Assembly: GCF_900107685.1 (NCBI RefSeq)
Contig: NZ_FNRQ01000003.1
Span: forward strand, 186,001 to 250,000
DNA length: 64,000 bases
Direction: 5' to 3'
DNA from: Paraburkholderia sartisoli
GTDB taxonomy: Bacteria > Pseudomonadota > Gammaproteobacteria > Burkholderiales > Burkholderiaceae
The first letter of the stretch is position 1; each line of letters opens with the position of its first letter. This document shows positions 36,049 through 45,033 of this stretch, piece after piece. The position numbers and the translations under genes were made by a program. Under the pieces are notes generated by a model. That model had not been told where the DNA came from. It ran no database searches and saw only the letters and a program-made list of their open reading frames with translations.

Positions 36049-36921
36049 TCACTCCGATGGCTGCGGGCGGGCCTTGAGCGCGGTTTCCAGCGCGCTCAGC
36101 GCATCGGGCGCGGCGTCGGTGATGGCCCACCAGACCATGCCGTCCTCGCGCCAGCGCACGAGCGAATAACCGTCGCGAACCAGCGTCGCACCGGATGAGC
36201 CCGGCCACGCGCCAGCGTCGCCGCCCGCCCGGTTCGCGGTGTCGGGAAACACGTACACATCGATCACATGCTTGCGGTAACGGTAGGTCAGCACCGCCAC
36301 CCGCCTGTGGTCGAGGTAATCCAGCCGGCCGCCGGCCAGCGGAAAACCGCTCGCCGTGAGATCCACCACCGGCGGCGCATAGTCGAGCCTGCCGTTGAAC
36401 CACGGCTTCACGGTGTGCTGATCCGTCGAAATGATATCGATGTCGCGTCCCGACAGTTGCGCCCGGACGTGACTCGACACCAGTTCGTCGACGAACGGAC
36501 TGGCGTCGGCGGGACGGCGCAGCGTCAGCGTGACGCCGGCGACAGCCGCACACAGTGCGATGACCAGCACCGTCAGCCAGCCCGATCCGGCCGTCCCGCT
36601 GTTTGCCGCGCCGCCCCCCACGCCCACCGGCAGGCGCCAGCCATCGAACCGCGGAAACCGCCAGGCGCGTCTGCGCGCACCCTCAGGCGGTGAAGAAAGC
36701 GCGGCCGCCGGCAACCCCGCGACGATCCGCGCCCTGAGCGCATCCGGCGCGCGATGGTAGCCGGCCTGACGGATCGTGCCCGCCAGTACCCGCACGATCT
36801 CCGTTTCGCGCTGGCAGGCCGCGCAGCCCGCGATGTGCTGCTGCACACGGCGTTCATCGACCGGCGAGAGTTCGCGGTCGGCACTGGCATCGATGAGCGG
36901 ACGCACTTCGTTACAGTCCAT
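36049..36921 (-). CDS. Transmembrane anti-sigma factor with zinc-finger (ZAS) motif
   Basis: This 290-residue anti-sigma factor starts MDCNEVRPL. It has the zinc-type ZAS pattern HIAGCAAC in the first 45 residues plus an earlier Cys (position 3). A single TM follows at about residues 112-132 (LTVLVIALCAAVAGVTLTL), then a periplasmic domain of about 150 residues. Such proteins sequester their ECF sigma at the membrane until a signal releases it. Its start overlaps the end of the sigma gene by 11 nt, which implies translational coupling. The signal is unknown. Confidence 0.85.
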   Translation of the reverse strand: MDCNEVRPLIDASADRELSPVDERRVQQHIAGCAACQRETEIVRVLAGTIRQAGYHRAPDALRARIVAGLPAAALSSPPEGARRRAWRFPRFDGWRLPVGVGGGAANSGTAGSGWLTVLVIALCAAVAGVTLTLRRPADASPFVDELVSSHVRAQLSGRDIDIISTDQHTVKPWFNGRLDYAPPVVDLTASGFPLAGGRLDYLDHRRVAVLTYRYRKHVIDVYVFPDTANRAGGDAGAWPGSSGATLVRDGYSLVRWREDGMVWWAITDAAPDALSALETALKARPQPSE

Positions 36922-37642
36922 CTGGCGTCTCCTGGTTTGCGCCCGCGGCCGCGGCGCCCGGATCGCGGGGCGCCCAGCCGGATGGCGGCGCATCGAGCGT
37001 GTCCGGATGTGCCGCCCGGGTGTCCGCCGCGCGGTTGCGCGCGTCGTCGGCATCCGTGCGCCCAGCCTTGACGCCGCGCGCTTCCAGCGCGCTCAGCGCC
37101 ACCGCCAGCCGGCGTCGCCCGCGCGCGAGCCTCGACATGACCGTCCCGACCGGCAGATCGGCGACGATCGCAATTTCGCGGTAACTCAGCTCCTCCAGTT
37201 CCCGCAGGATCAGCACCTCGCGATACTCCACCGGCAGTTGTTTCAGCGCGACATGCACGCGCCGCACGTCTTCCTCGCGGATCATCAGTGCCTGCGGGTC
37301 GATGCTCGCCGGGCTCCAGCCGTCGAACGCGGCCTCTTCGTGCGAATCGTCGAATCCGGTCACCTCATGCGAATTCGTCCTGCGGCGCCATTCCGTGTAC
37401 CAGGTGCGCCGCACGATCGCGAGCAGCCATGGCCGCGCATTGTCGCCACGGAACGTATCGAAGAAACGGAACGCGCGCATAAAGGCTTCCTGGACGATGT
37501 CATCGGCATCGCTGGCATTGCCCGACAACCAGCGCGCGAGGTTGAAGGCGGCATCGAGATGCGGCAGCGCCAGTGTCTGGAAACGACGGCTGCGTTCAGC
37601 TTCGTCGTTTCTTCCCCTGCTGGTGGTATCGGTCTGGCGCAC
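36911..37642 (-). CDS. ECF-type RNA polymerase sigma factor
   Basis: This 243-residue sigma-70 family ECF factor has region 2 (LARWLSGNASDADDIVQEAFMRAF) and region 4 (LPVEYREVLILRELEELSYREIA). There is a long, Ala/Asp-rich C-terminal extension of about 60 residues. I chose the GTG start at 37642 because an AGGAGG lies 6 nt upstream (37654-37649); the ATG at 37744 has none. It is paired with the downstream ZAS anti-sigma. Its own promoter may be the GGAATAA-type site at 37668-37696. Confidence 0.88.
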   Translation of the reverse strand: MRQTDTTSRGRNDEAERSRRFQTLALPHLDAAFNLARWLSGNASDADDIVQEAFMRAFRFFDTFRGDNARPWLLAIVRRTWYTEWRRRTNSHEVTGFDDSHEEAAFDGWSPASIDPQALMIREEDVRRVHVALKQLPVEYREVLILRELEELSYREIAIVADLPVGTVMSRLARGRRRLAVALSALEARGVKAGRTDADDARNRAADTRAAHPDTLDAPPSGWAPRDPGAAAAGANQETPDGL

Positions 37643-37648
37643 GCGGGC

Positions 37649-37654
37649 CCTCCT
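37649..37654 (-). promoter_or_regulatory. Ribosome binding site that fixes the GTG start of the ECF sigma gene
   Basis: A full AGGAGG on the minus strand, 6 nt from the GTG at 37642. Confidence 0.8.
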
Positions 37655-37667
37655 GGCTTCACGGCTG

Positions 37668-37696
37668 CGATACTGGTCGCAAGCCGAGTTTATTCC
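37668..37696 (-). promoter_or_regulatory. Candidate ECF-type promoter of the sigma/anti-sigma operon
   Basis: Minus strand GGAATAA (37696-37690), 16-bp spacer, GTATCG (37673-37668). The -35 word and spacer are the same as in the divergent promoter at 37729-37757, suggesting both are read by the local ECF sigma. Confidence 0.5.
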
Positions 37697-37728
37697 CGCT
37701 CGCGCGGCGTCCCGGCAAAAATAAATCA

Positions 37729-37757
37729 GGAATAAGAATCGCAAAATCCTGGTTGGA
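37729..37757 (+). promoter_or_regulatory. Candidate ECF-type promoter of the metallophosphoesterase-cupredoxin operon
   Basis: GGAATAA (37729-37735), 16-bp spacer, GTTGGA (37752-37757), ending 28 nt before the start codon. It shares the -35 word and spacing with the divergent site. Confidence 0.5.
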
Positions 37758-37785
37758 CAGGCAACCCAACACGCGAGGAGCGATC

Positions 37786-38682
37786 ATGTCGAGTGGCCTG
37801 AATCACCTGAAACGGCGCGATTTCCTGAAACTGGCCGCATTCGGCGGCGCAACGTTCGCGTCGGCGTTGCCCGGCTGGAGCTGGGCGCGCGACGAAGATT
37901 TCTTCTTCGTCCAGCTTTCGGATGCCCATTGGGGCTTCGAGGGTCCTGCCGTCAATCCGGATGCGAAAGGCACGTTACCGAAGGCCATTGCCGCGGTGAA
38001 CGCCCTGCCCGCCGCGCCGGACTTCGTCATTTTCACGGGCGATCTCACGCACACCACCGACGACACCGCGACGCGCCACGCGCGCATGCGTGAGTTCCAG
38101 TCGATCGTGGGCGGGCTGAACGTGAAGCCGCTGTATCTGATGCCCGGCGAGCACGACGCGAGCCTCGATAACGGCGCGGCGTACCGCGAGCATTTCGGCG
38201 AGACGCACTACACGTTCGACCACAAGGGCGTGCATTTCGTGACGCTCGACAACGTGTCGGATCCGGCAGCCCGCGTCGGCGAAGCGCAGATCGCATGGCT
38301 CGCCGCCGACCTGAAGAAGCAGCCGAAAGACGCCCGCATCGTGATCTTCACGCATCGTCCGCTGTTCGATCTCGCGCCGAAGTGGGACTGGGCGACGCGC
38401 GACGGCGCAGCGGTCATCGACGTGCTCCAGCAGCACGACAACGTCACCGTGTTTTACGGCCATATCCATCAGGAAAATCACACGATGACCGGACGCATCG
38501 CGCATCACGCCGCGCGCTCGCTGATGTTTCCGCTGCCCGCGCCCGGGTCGCAGGAAAAGCGCCTGCCGGTTCCGTGGGATGCGTCGGCGCCCTATCGTGG
38601 ACTGGGCTGGCGACGCGTCGAGGCCGGCACCGCACCGGGCGCATTCGTGCTCAATGAAATGCCGATCCGTGACGTCTCGTAA
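37786..38682 (+). CDS. Tat-exported metallophosphoesterase
   Basis: This 298-residue calcineurin-like phosphoesterase has a Tat signal (KRRDFLKLAAFGG, residues about 9-21) and is predicted periplasmic. The dimetal motifs are LSDAHWG (DxH), FTGDLTH (GDxxH), FTHRPLF and YGHIH (GHxH). The usual GNHD/E motif reads PGEHD, so the bridging Asn is replaced by Glu. The substrate is unknown. A gaggag Shine-Dalgarno precedes the ATG. It is followed 11 nt later by a cupredoxin gene and is divergent from the ECF sigma operon. Confidence 0.88.
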   Translation: MSSGLNHLKRRDFLKLAAFGGATFASALPGWSWARDEDFFFVQLSDAHWGFEGPAVNPDAKGTLPKAIAAVNALPAAPDFVIFTGDLTHTTDDTATRHARMREFQSIVGGLNVKPLYLMPGEHDASLDNGAAYREHFGETHYTFDHKGVHFVTLDNVSDPAARVGEAQIAWLAADLKKQPKDARIVIFTHRPLFDLAPKWDWATRDGAAVIDVLQQHDNVTVFYGHIHQENHTMTGRIAHHAARSLMFPLPAPGSQEKRLPVPWDASAPYRGLGWRRVEAGTAPGAFVLNEMPIRDVS

Positions 38683-38693
38683 GGAGCCCGACC

Positions 38694-39083
38694 ATGCAGA
38701 AAACTACCGGATTCCACGCGCCGGCATCGACCGCTCGCCGGCGCTGGCTGCTCGTGGCGGCCGCCGGCGGCGCGGCCGCGCTCGCCCGTCTCGACGCGAA
38801 AGCCGCCGGGCCGCGCGTCATCAAGGTCCACGCGCGCAAGTTCATCTTTACGCCGGACCGGATCGAACTCGCGCCGAACGAAAAAGTGATCTTCGAACTG
38901 ACGGCGCAGGACATCATCATGGGCTTTTCGATTCCGCAACTGGGCGTGCGCGCCGACGTGCCGCCCGGAGCGACCGTCAGGCTGCCGGCGCAGGCGGGCA
39001 CGGCCGGGAACGTCGAATTCCTGTGCGACATTTTCTGCGGATCGGGGCACGAGACGATGAACGGAACGCTCGTGGTCGCGTGA
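38694..39083 (+). CDS. Exported cupredoxin with a CuA-like CxxxCxxxHxxM site
   Basis: This 129-residue exported cupredoxin has a twin-arginine-like leader (ARRRWLLVAAAGG) and a domain resembling cytochrome oxidase subunit II. The C-terminal loop carries Cys111, Cys115, His119 and Met122, the CuA ligand set. The position where COX II has its first CuA histidine (usually in an I-H-S/W segment) is Met76 in QDIIMGFSIP. The site could be a modified CuA or a mononuclear centre. It is downstream of the metallophosphoesterase (11 nt) and probably under ECF control. An electron-transfer or copper-sensing role is inferred. Confidence 0.83.
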   Translation: MQKTTGFHAPASTARRRWLLVAAAGGAAALARLDAKAAGPRVIKVHARKFIFTPDRIELAPNEKVIFELTAQDIIMGFSIPQLGVRADVPPGATVRLPAQAGTAGNVEFLCDIFCGSGHETMNGTLVVA

Positions 39084-39128
39084 GCGTCTGAGCGCCGCCC
39101 GCCGCAACGCGGCGGCGGCGCACCCTGG

Positions 39129-40040
39129 CTACGCCACGCTGCTCCAGTAATCGTCGCGCGCGTAGATGTCCTTCAGATAGTCGATGAAGTAGCGCACCTT
39201 CGCCGGCACATAGCGTTGCTGCGGATACACCGCGAGGATGTCGTAGTCGGGCAGCGCGAATTCGTCGAGCACGGTTTCCAGTTCGCCGCGCGCGAGCTGC
39301 TGCTGCACTTCCCACGTCGAGCGCCAGCCGAGACCGAGTCCTTCGGACACCCAGCGGTGCAGCAGTTCGCCGTCGTTGCAGTCGAGCGTGCCGCCGACGC
39401 GCACCGTCGCCAGCTTGCCGTTACGCCGGAAATACCAGCCGCGGTTCTGGCCGCCCTGCAGGTTGAACGCGAGACAGTTGTGCCGCGGCAGGTCCTCGAG
39501 CGTTTTCGGCCGGCCGTGCTTGCGGAAATATTCGGGCGTGCCGCAGACGACGCGCCGGTTCGTCGCCAGCTTCACCGCGACGAAATTCGGATCGACGGCG
39601 CCGCCGATGCGGATCGACAGGTCGTAACCCTCGCGCACGAGATCGGCCACGCGATCGGTCAGATTGAACGACAGCTGCAGCTCCGGCTTGTCGGCGAGAA
39701 ATGCCGGCGCGAGCGGCGCCACGTGCTTGCGCCCAAAAGCGGCCGGCGCCGAGACGATCAGATGGCCGCTCACCGCGCGCCGTCCCGCCGTCAGTTCGTT
39801 TTCGGCCTGATCCCACTCGGTCAGGAGCCCCCGGCATCGCTCGAGAAACGCCGTGCCCTCCTCGCTGACGACGAGCCGCCGCGTCGAGCGGTACATCAGC
39901 TTCACGCCGAGCCGCTTTTCGAGCGCGTCGATGCGCCGCCCGAGGATCACGGGCGACACGCCCTCCTCCAGCGCCGCGGCCGCGAGGCTCCCCGCGTCGG
40001 CGACGCGCACGAAGGTTTCGATCTGCTTGAAGCGGTCCAT
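39129..40040 (-). CDS. LysR family transcriptional regulator, divergent from gcl
   Basis: This 303-residue LysR regulator has an N-terminal winged HTH (FVRVADAGSLAAAALEEGVSPVILGRRI) and a substrate-binding domain. It is divergently transcribed from gcl-hyi-glxR, the usual place for a regulator of the glyoxylate pathway. The inducer is unknown; glyoxylate, allantoin or a related metabolite is plausible. The region between has REP-like hairpins and a dyad at 40234-40247. Confidence 0.88.
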   Translation of the reverse strand: MDRFKQIETFVRVADAGSLAAAALEEGVSPVILGRRIDALEKRLGVKLMYRSTRRLVVSEEGTAFLERCRGLLTEWDQAENELTAGRRAVSGHLIVSAPAAFGRKHVAPLAPAFLADKPELQLSFNLTDRVADLVREGYDLSIRIGGAVDPNFVAVKLATNRRVVCGTPEYFRKHGRPKTLEDLPRHNCLAFNLQGGQNRGWYFRRNGKLATVRVGGTLDCNDGELLHRWVSEGLGLGWRSTWEVQQQLARGELETVLDEFALPDYDILAVYPQQRYVPAKVRYFIDYLKDIYARDDYWSSVA

Positions 40041-40052
40041 TTTCTGTCTCCT

Positions 40053-40175
40053 GTCGGCCGGAGTTAGTGCTTCAGCACTTACTCCGGCCCCATGCAGGGC
40101 ACCTGCGGTCGGCCGGAGTTAGCGCTTTAGCGCTTACTGCGGCCCCATGCAAAGCACTTACTCCGGCCCCATCCA
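40053..40175. repeat. REP-like palindromic repeat, two full copies and one partial
   Basis: Two 34-nt near-perfect hairpins (40056-40089 and 40111-40144; arms ggccggagt..agcgct) recur with a 55-bp period, each preceded by gtc and followed by ccatgca. A third, half copy (agcacttactccggccccat) lies at 40153-40172. They resemble repetitive extragenic palindromes. Confidence 0.85.
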
Positions 40176-40233
40176 GATGGTTGCTGTCGCGATTTTTCCG
40201 CGCTACCCGCGCAGAAACCGCATTCCATACTTT

Positions 40234-40247
40234 TTGTTTCGAAATAA
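40234..40247. promoter_or_regulatory. Candidate LysR operator dyad
   Basis: ttgtttcgaaataa is a 14-bp palindrome with one mismatch per arm, centred on TTCGAA, about 117 bp before gcl. This is a shape-based prediction. Confidence 0.35.
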
Positions 40248-40363
40248 GCGACCTGAACCGATCTTATCAAACCTTCGGGTGAGGCCTAAAGTGGACCTCA
40301 ACAGCCTGCAACGGCACGCCCGACGCAGTTCAGACAGCATTCAAAGACATTCAGGAGACATTC

Positions 40364-42139
<1,776 letters not shown>

Positions 42140-42184
42140 GCTTCTTTTTTTCAACTGACCGACCAGCCGGAAACCACTGACATC

Positions 42185-42994
42185 ATGCCGAAATTCGCAG
42201 CCAACCTGACCATGCTGTTCAACGAAGTCCCGTTCCTCGACCGCTTCGCGGCGGCGGCAGACGCGGGCTTCAGCGCCGTCGAATTCCTGTTCCCCTATCC
42301 GTTCAAGGCGGCCGAACTGGCCGAACGTCTCCAGCAGAACCGCCTGAAGCTGGTGCTGCACAACCTGCCCGCGGGCAACTGGGAGGCGGGAGAGCGCGGC
42401 ATCGCGTGTCTGCCGGAGAGGGTCGGCGAGTTCCAGGAAGGCGTCGGGCGCGCGATCGAATACGCGAAGGCGCTGAACGTGCCGCAGCTGAACTGCCTCG
42501 TCGGCATTCCGACGGCCGGCATCGACGCGGACAAGGCGCGCTCGACGATCGTCGACAACCTGCGTTTTGCCGCGCAGGCGCTGAAGAAAGAAGACATCCG
42601 GCTGCTGGTCGAGCCGTGCAACTCGTACGATATTCCCGGCTTCGCGCTGAACCGCTCGTCGGAAGGTCTCGACGTGATTCGCACCGTCGGTTCGGACAAC
42701 CTGTTCCTGCAATACGACATCTATCACATGCAGCGCATGGAAGGCGAACTCGCGGCGACGATCAAAAAGAACCTGCCGCAGATCGCGCACATCCAGCTCG
42801 CCGACAACCCCGGCCGCAACGAGCCGGGCACCGGCGAAATCAACTACCCGTTCCTGTTCGAACTGCTCGATTCGCTCGGCTACGCAGGCTATGTCGGCTG
42901 TGAATACAAGCCGCGCACGACGACGACCGCCGGGCTCGACTGGGTCCAGCGCGTCGCCGGCCAGTCACGCGGTGCGGCACACGTCGCCGCATAA
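42185..42994 (+). CDS. hyi: Hydroxypyruvate isomerase
   Basis: Hyi (269 aa) is a TIM-barrel isomerase interconverting hydroxypyruvate and tartronate semialdehyde. The start MPKFAANLTMLFNEVPFLDRF, VEPCNSYDIPGF and QLADNPGRNEPGTGEINY are characteristic. It lies 45 nt after gcl, in the same operon. Confidence 0.94.
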   Translation: MPKFAANLTMLFNEVPFLDRFAAAADAGFSAVEFLFPYPFKAAELAERLQQNRLKLVLHNLPAGNWEAGERGIACLPERVGEFQEGVGRAIEYAKALNVPQLNCLVGIPTAGIDADKARSTIVDNLRFAAQALKKEDIRLLVEPCNSYDIPGFALNRSSEGLDVIRTVGSDNLFLQYDIYHMQRMEGELAATIKKNLPQIAHIQLADNPGRNEPGTGEINYPFLFELLDSLGYAGYVGCEYKPRTTTTAGLDWVQRVAGQSRGAAHVAA

Positions 42995-43065
42995 GCAACG
43001 ACCACGCCCAGCAAGCGACATCGCACGGTTTCGAACGATCAACCCGGCATCACGGAGACACATCA

Positions 43066-43974
43066 ATGGCAAAAATCGGTTTCATCGGTCTCGGCATCAT
43101 GGGCGCGCACATGGCGCGCAACCTCATCAAGGGCGGTCACACGCTGATCGTCAACGGCGCGTATCCGGTGCCGGACGACCTGCGCACGCAGACCACGGTC
43201 GCTGAAAATTCGACTGCCGTCGCGAAAGCCGCCGACATCGTCATCTCGATGGTGCCGGACACGCCTGACGTCGCCAACGTGCTGTTCGCCGACGACGGCG
43301 TCGCGAACGGTCTCACGAAAGGCAAGCTCGTCATCGACATGAGCTCGATTTCGCCGCTCGAAACCCAGGCGTTCGCGAAGAAGATCAACGCACTCGGCTG
43401 CGACTACCTCGACGCGCCGGTATCGGGCGGCGAAGTCGGCGCACGTGAAGCGACGCTGACGATCATGGTGGGCGGCCCGCAAAAATCGTTCGACATCGCA
43501 AAGCCGCTCTTCGACCTGATGGGCAAGAACATCTCGCTCATCGGCGACAACGGCGCGGGCCAGACGTGCAAGGTCGCGAACCAGATCATCGTCGCGCTGA
43601 ACATCGAGGCTGTCGCCGAAGCGCTACTGTTTGCCGCGCGTTCGGGCGCCGATCCGGAGCGCGTGCGCCGAGCCTTGATGGGCGGCTTCGCGTCGTCGCG
43701 CATTCTCGAAGTACATGGCGAACGCATGACAAAGCGTACGTTCGATCCGGGCTTCCGTATCGAACTGCATCAAAAGGACCTGAACCTCGCACTCGATGGC
43801 GCGCGCAAGCTCGGTATCGCGCTGCCCCATACCGCGAGCGCGCAGCAGCTGTTCAGCGTGTGCGCGGCAAACGGCGGCAAGGCGTGGGATCACTCGGCGA
43901 TGGTGCGCGCGCTGGAAATCATGGCGAATTTCGAAGTTGCGCAGGCGCCCGGCAAGGAAGCAAAAGCAGCCTGA
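43066..43974 (+). CDS. glxR: Tartronate semialdehyde reductase (2-hydroxy-3-oxopropionate reductase)
   Basis: GlxR (302 aa) reduces tartronate semialdehyde to D-glycerate with NAD(P)H. It belongs to the beta-hydroxyacid dehydrogenase family: GFIGLGIMGAHMARNL at the N-terminus, DAPVSGGEVGA as the substrate loop, and the catalytic lysine in GAGQTCKVANQI. A ggagac Shine-Dalgarno precedes the ATG. It is the last gene of the gcl operon. Confidence 0.95.
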   Translation: MAKIGFIGLGIMGAHMARNLIKGGHTLIVNGAYPVPDDLRTQTTVAENSTAVAKAADIVISMVPDTPDVANVLFADDGVANGLTKGKLVIDMSSISPLETQAFAKKINALGCDYLDAPVSGGEVGAREATLTIMVGGPQKSFDIAKPLFDLMGKNISLIGDNGAGQTCKVANQIIVALNIEAVAEALLFAARSGADPERVRRALMGGFASSRILEVHGERMTKRTFDPGFRIELHQKDLNLALDGARKLGIALPHTASAQQLFSVCAANGGKAWDHSAMVRALEIMANFEVAQAPGKEAKAA

Positions 43975-44417
43975 TTCACGCGGCCCGCCAGCGTGTTCGC
44001 GTATGCATCAGACATCGCAGCGCTAGCGGGTCGAGATATATCGTATGCAGTACAACATGGCCGCCGCCACACGCGCGGCGGCCAGATCAGTGGGGCGCTT
44101 TGTCCGCTGCGCGGCACGCGTGACGGGTAAGGCAAATCGGGCCGCTCTGGGCTGAGAGCGGCTTAGTGGGGTCCGCAGCGGCGCCCGGCGATGCCGGGGA
44201 AGCCTTGGTCGGTCAGACGTCGTCGTCGGGTGTCCGGCTGTCGGATTTCATGTTTCTCCACGCACGCGCCCGGCTCTCATGGCCGGGCCGTCTGCTCCAA
44301 CCTTTTTTGACATCTCCCCGGCATTCTTTCCTACAATTGATCGGTTCTGTCTGGTTGTTCGCGATCAGATTCCCAGGGGCTGCATACGCCCTCTTCATCA
44401 CGTCAGGAGAACGATCG
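43975..44417. other. Intergenic region between glxR and the BON/LysM gene
   Basis: About 440 bp. It has two hairpins without U-tracts, 44058-44084 (tggccgccg / cggcggcca) and 44141-44162 (gccgctct / agagcggc), which may end the gcl operon. A good promoter for the next gene is at 44307-44337. No gene was recognised; an open frame from 44166 is only an upstream extension of the LysM ORF. Confidence 0.6.
44307..44337 (+). promoter_or_regulatory. Sigma70 promoter of the BON/LysM gene
   Basis: A consensus TTGACA (44307-44312) and TACAAT (44332-44337) with a slightly long 19-bp spacer, about 80 nt before the start codon. Confidence 0.5.
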
Positions 44418-44915
44418 ATGGGTATTCTCAGTTTCATCAAGGACGCAGGCGAAAAACTGTTCGGCACGGCAGCGGCACCGGCTCAAGCCGCGCAGGCGGA
44501 TCCAGCGGCACCCGTGGATGTCGACGCACTGAACAAGATTGCCGGCGACGCCATCGCGAACTACATCAACGTTCAGGGCCTGAACGCCACCAACCTGCAG
44601 GTCGCGTACGACGGCGCGAGCCATACCGTCACCGTCTCGGGCGAAGCGCCTGACCAGGCGACGAAAGAAAAAATCCTCGTCGCGGCCGGCAATGTACACA
44701 ACGTCGAAAAAGTGGACGACCAGCTCACGGTCACCAATCCGGCGCCGGAAGCCCAGTTCCACACGGTCGTCTCCGGCGACAATTTGTGGAAGATCGCGGA
44801 AAAATACTACGGTAGCGGCGCGAAAAACGACGTGATCTTTCAGGCGAACACACCGATGCTGAAGAGCCCGGACAAGATCTACCCGGGCCAGGTGCTGGTG
44901 ATCCCGGCTCAGTGA
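44418..44915 (+). CDS. BON-LysM protein (Kbp/YgaU-like)
   Basis: This 165-residue protein has an N-terminal amphipathic start (MGILSFIKDAGEKLFG), a BON domain (about 40-100) and a C-terminal LysM domain (about 112-165, FHTVVSGDNLWKIAEKYYG). The architecture is that of E. coli Kbp (YgaU), a cytoplasmic potassium-binding protein. The start at 44418 has a caggaga Shine-Dalgarno. No signal peptide. A terminator follows. Confidence 0.9.
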   Translation: MGILSFIKDAGEKLFGTAAAPAQAAQADPAAPVDVDALNKIAGDAIANYINVQGLNATNLQVAYDGASHTVTVSGEAPDQATKEKILVAAGNVHNVEKVDDQLTVTNPAPEAQFHTVVSGDNLWKIAEKYYGSGAKNDVIFQANTPMLKSPDKIYPGQVLVIPAQ

Positions 44916-44955
44916 GATTGCTTCATCGCGTCTGACTGAACACGGCGCATAACGG

Positions 44956-44994
44956 AAACGCGGCGGTCCAGGTCAAACCTGCACCGCCGCGTTT
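44956..44994. terminator. Bidirectional hairpin terminator after the BON/LysM gene
   Basis: A 12-bp arm (aaacgcggcggt / accgccgcgttt) encloses a short inner arm (caggt / acctg). It lies between the convergent LysM and UbiA-HAD genes and has a short A/T run at each end, so it could serve both. Confidence 0.75.
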
Positions 44995-45033
44995 CATCAA
45001 TACGTCATACAACGTGCGTATGCGCAGGCGAAG

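Larger units (their letters stand above)
40041..40363. other. Intergenic regulatory region between LysR gene and gcl
   Basis: About 320 bp. The half near the LysR start holds 2.5 copies of a REP-like stem-loop (40053-40175). The half near gcl is AT-richer and contains the dyad TTgTTTCGAAAtAA (40234-40247), a LysR-type T-N-A operator candidate. Confidence 0.6.
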
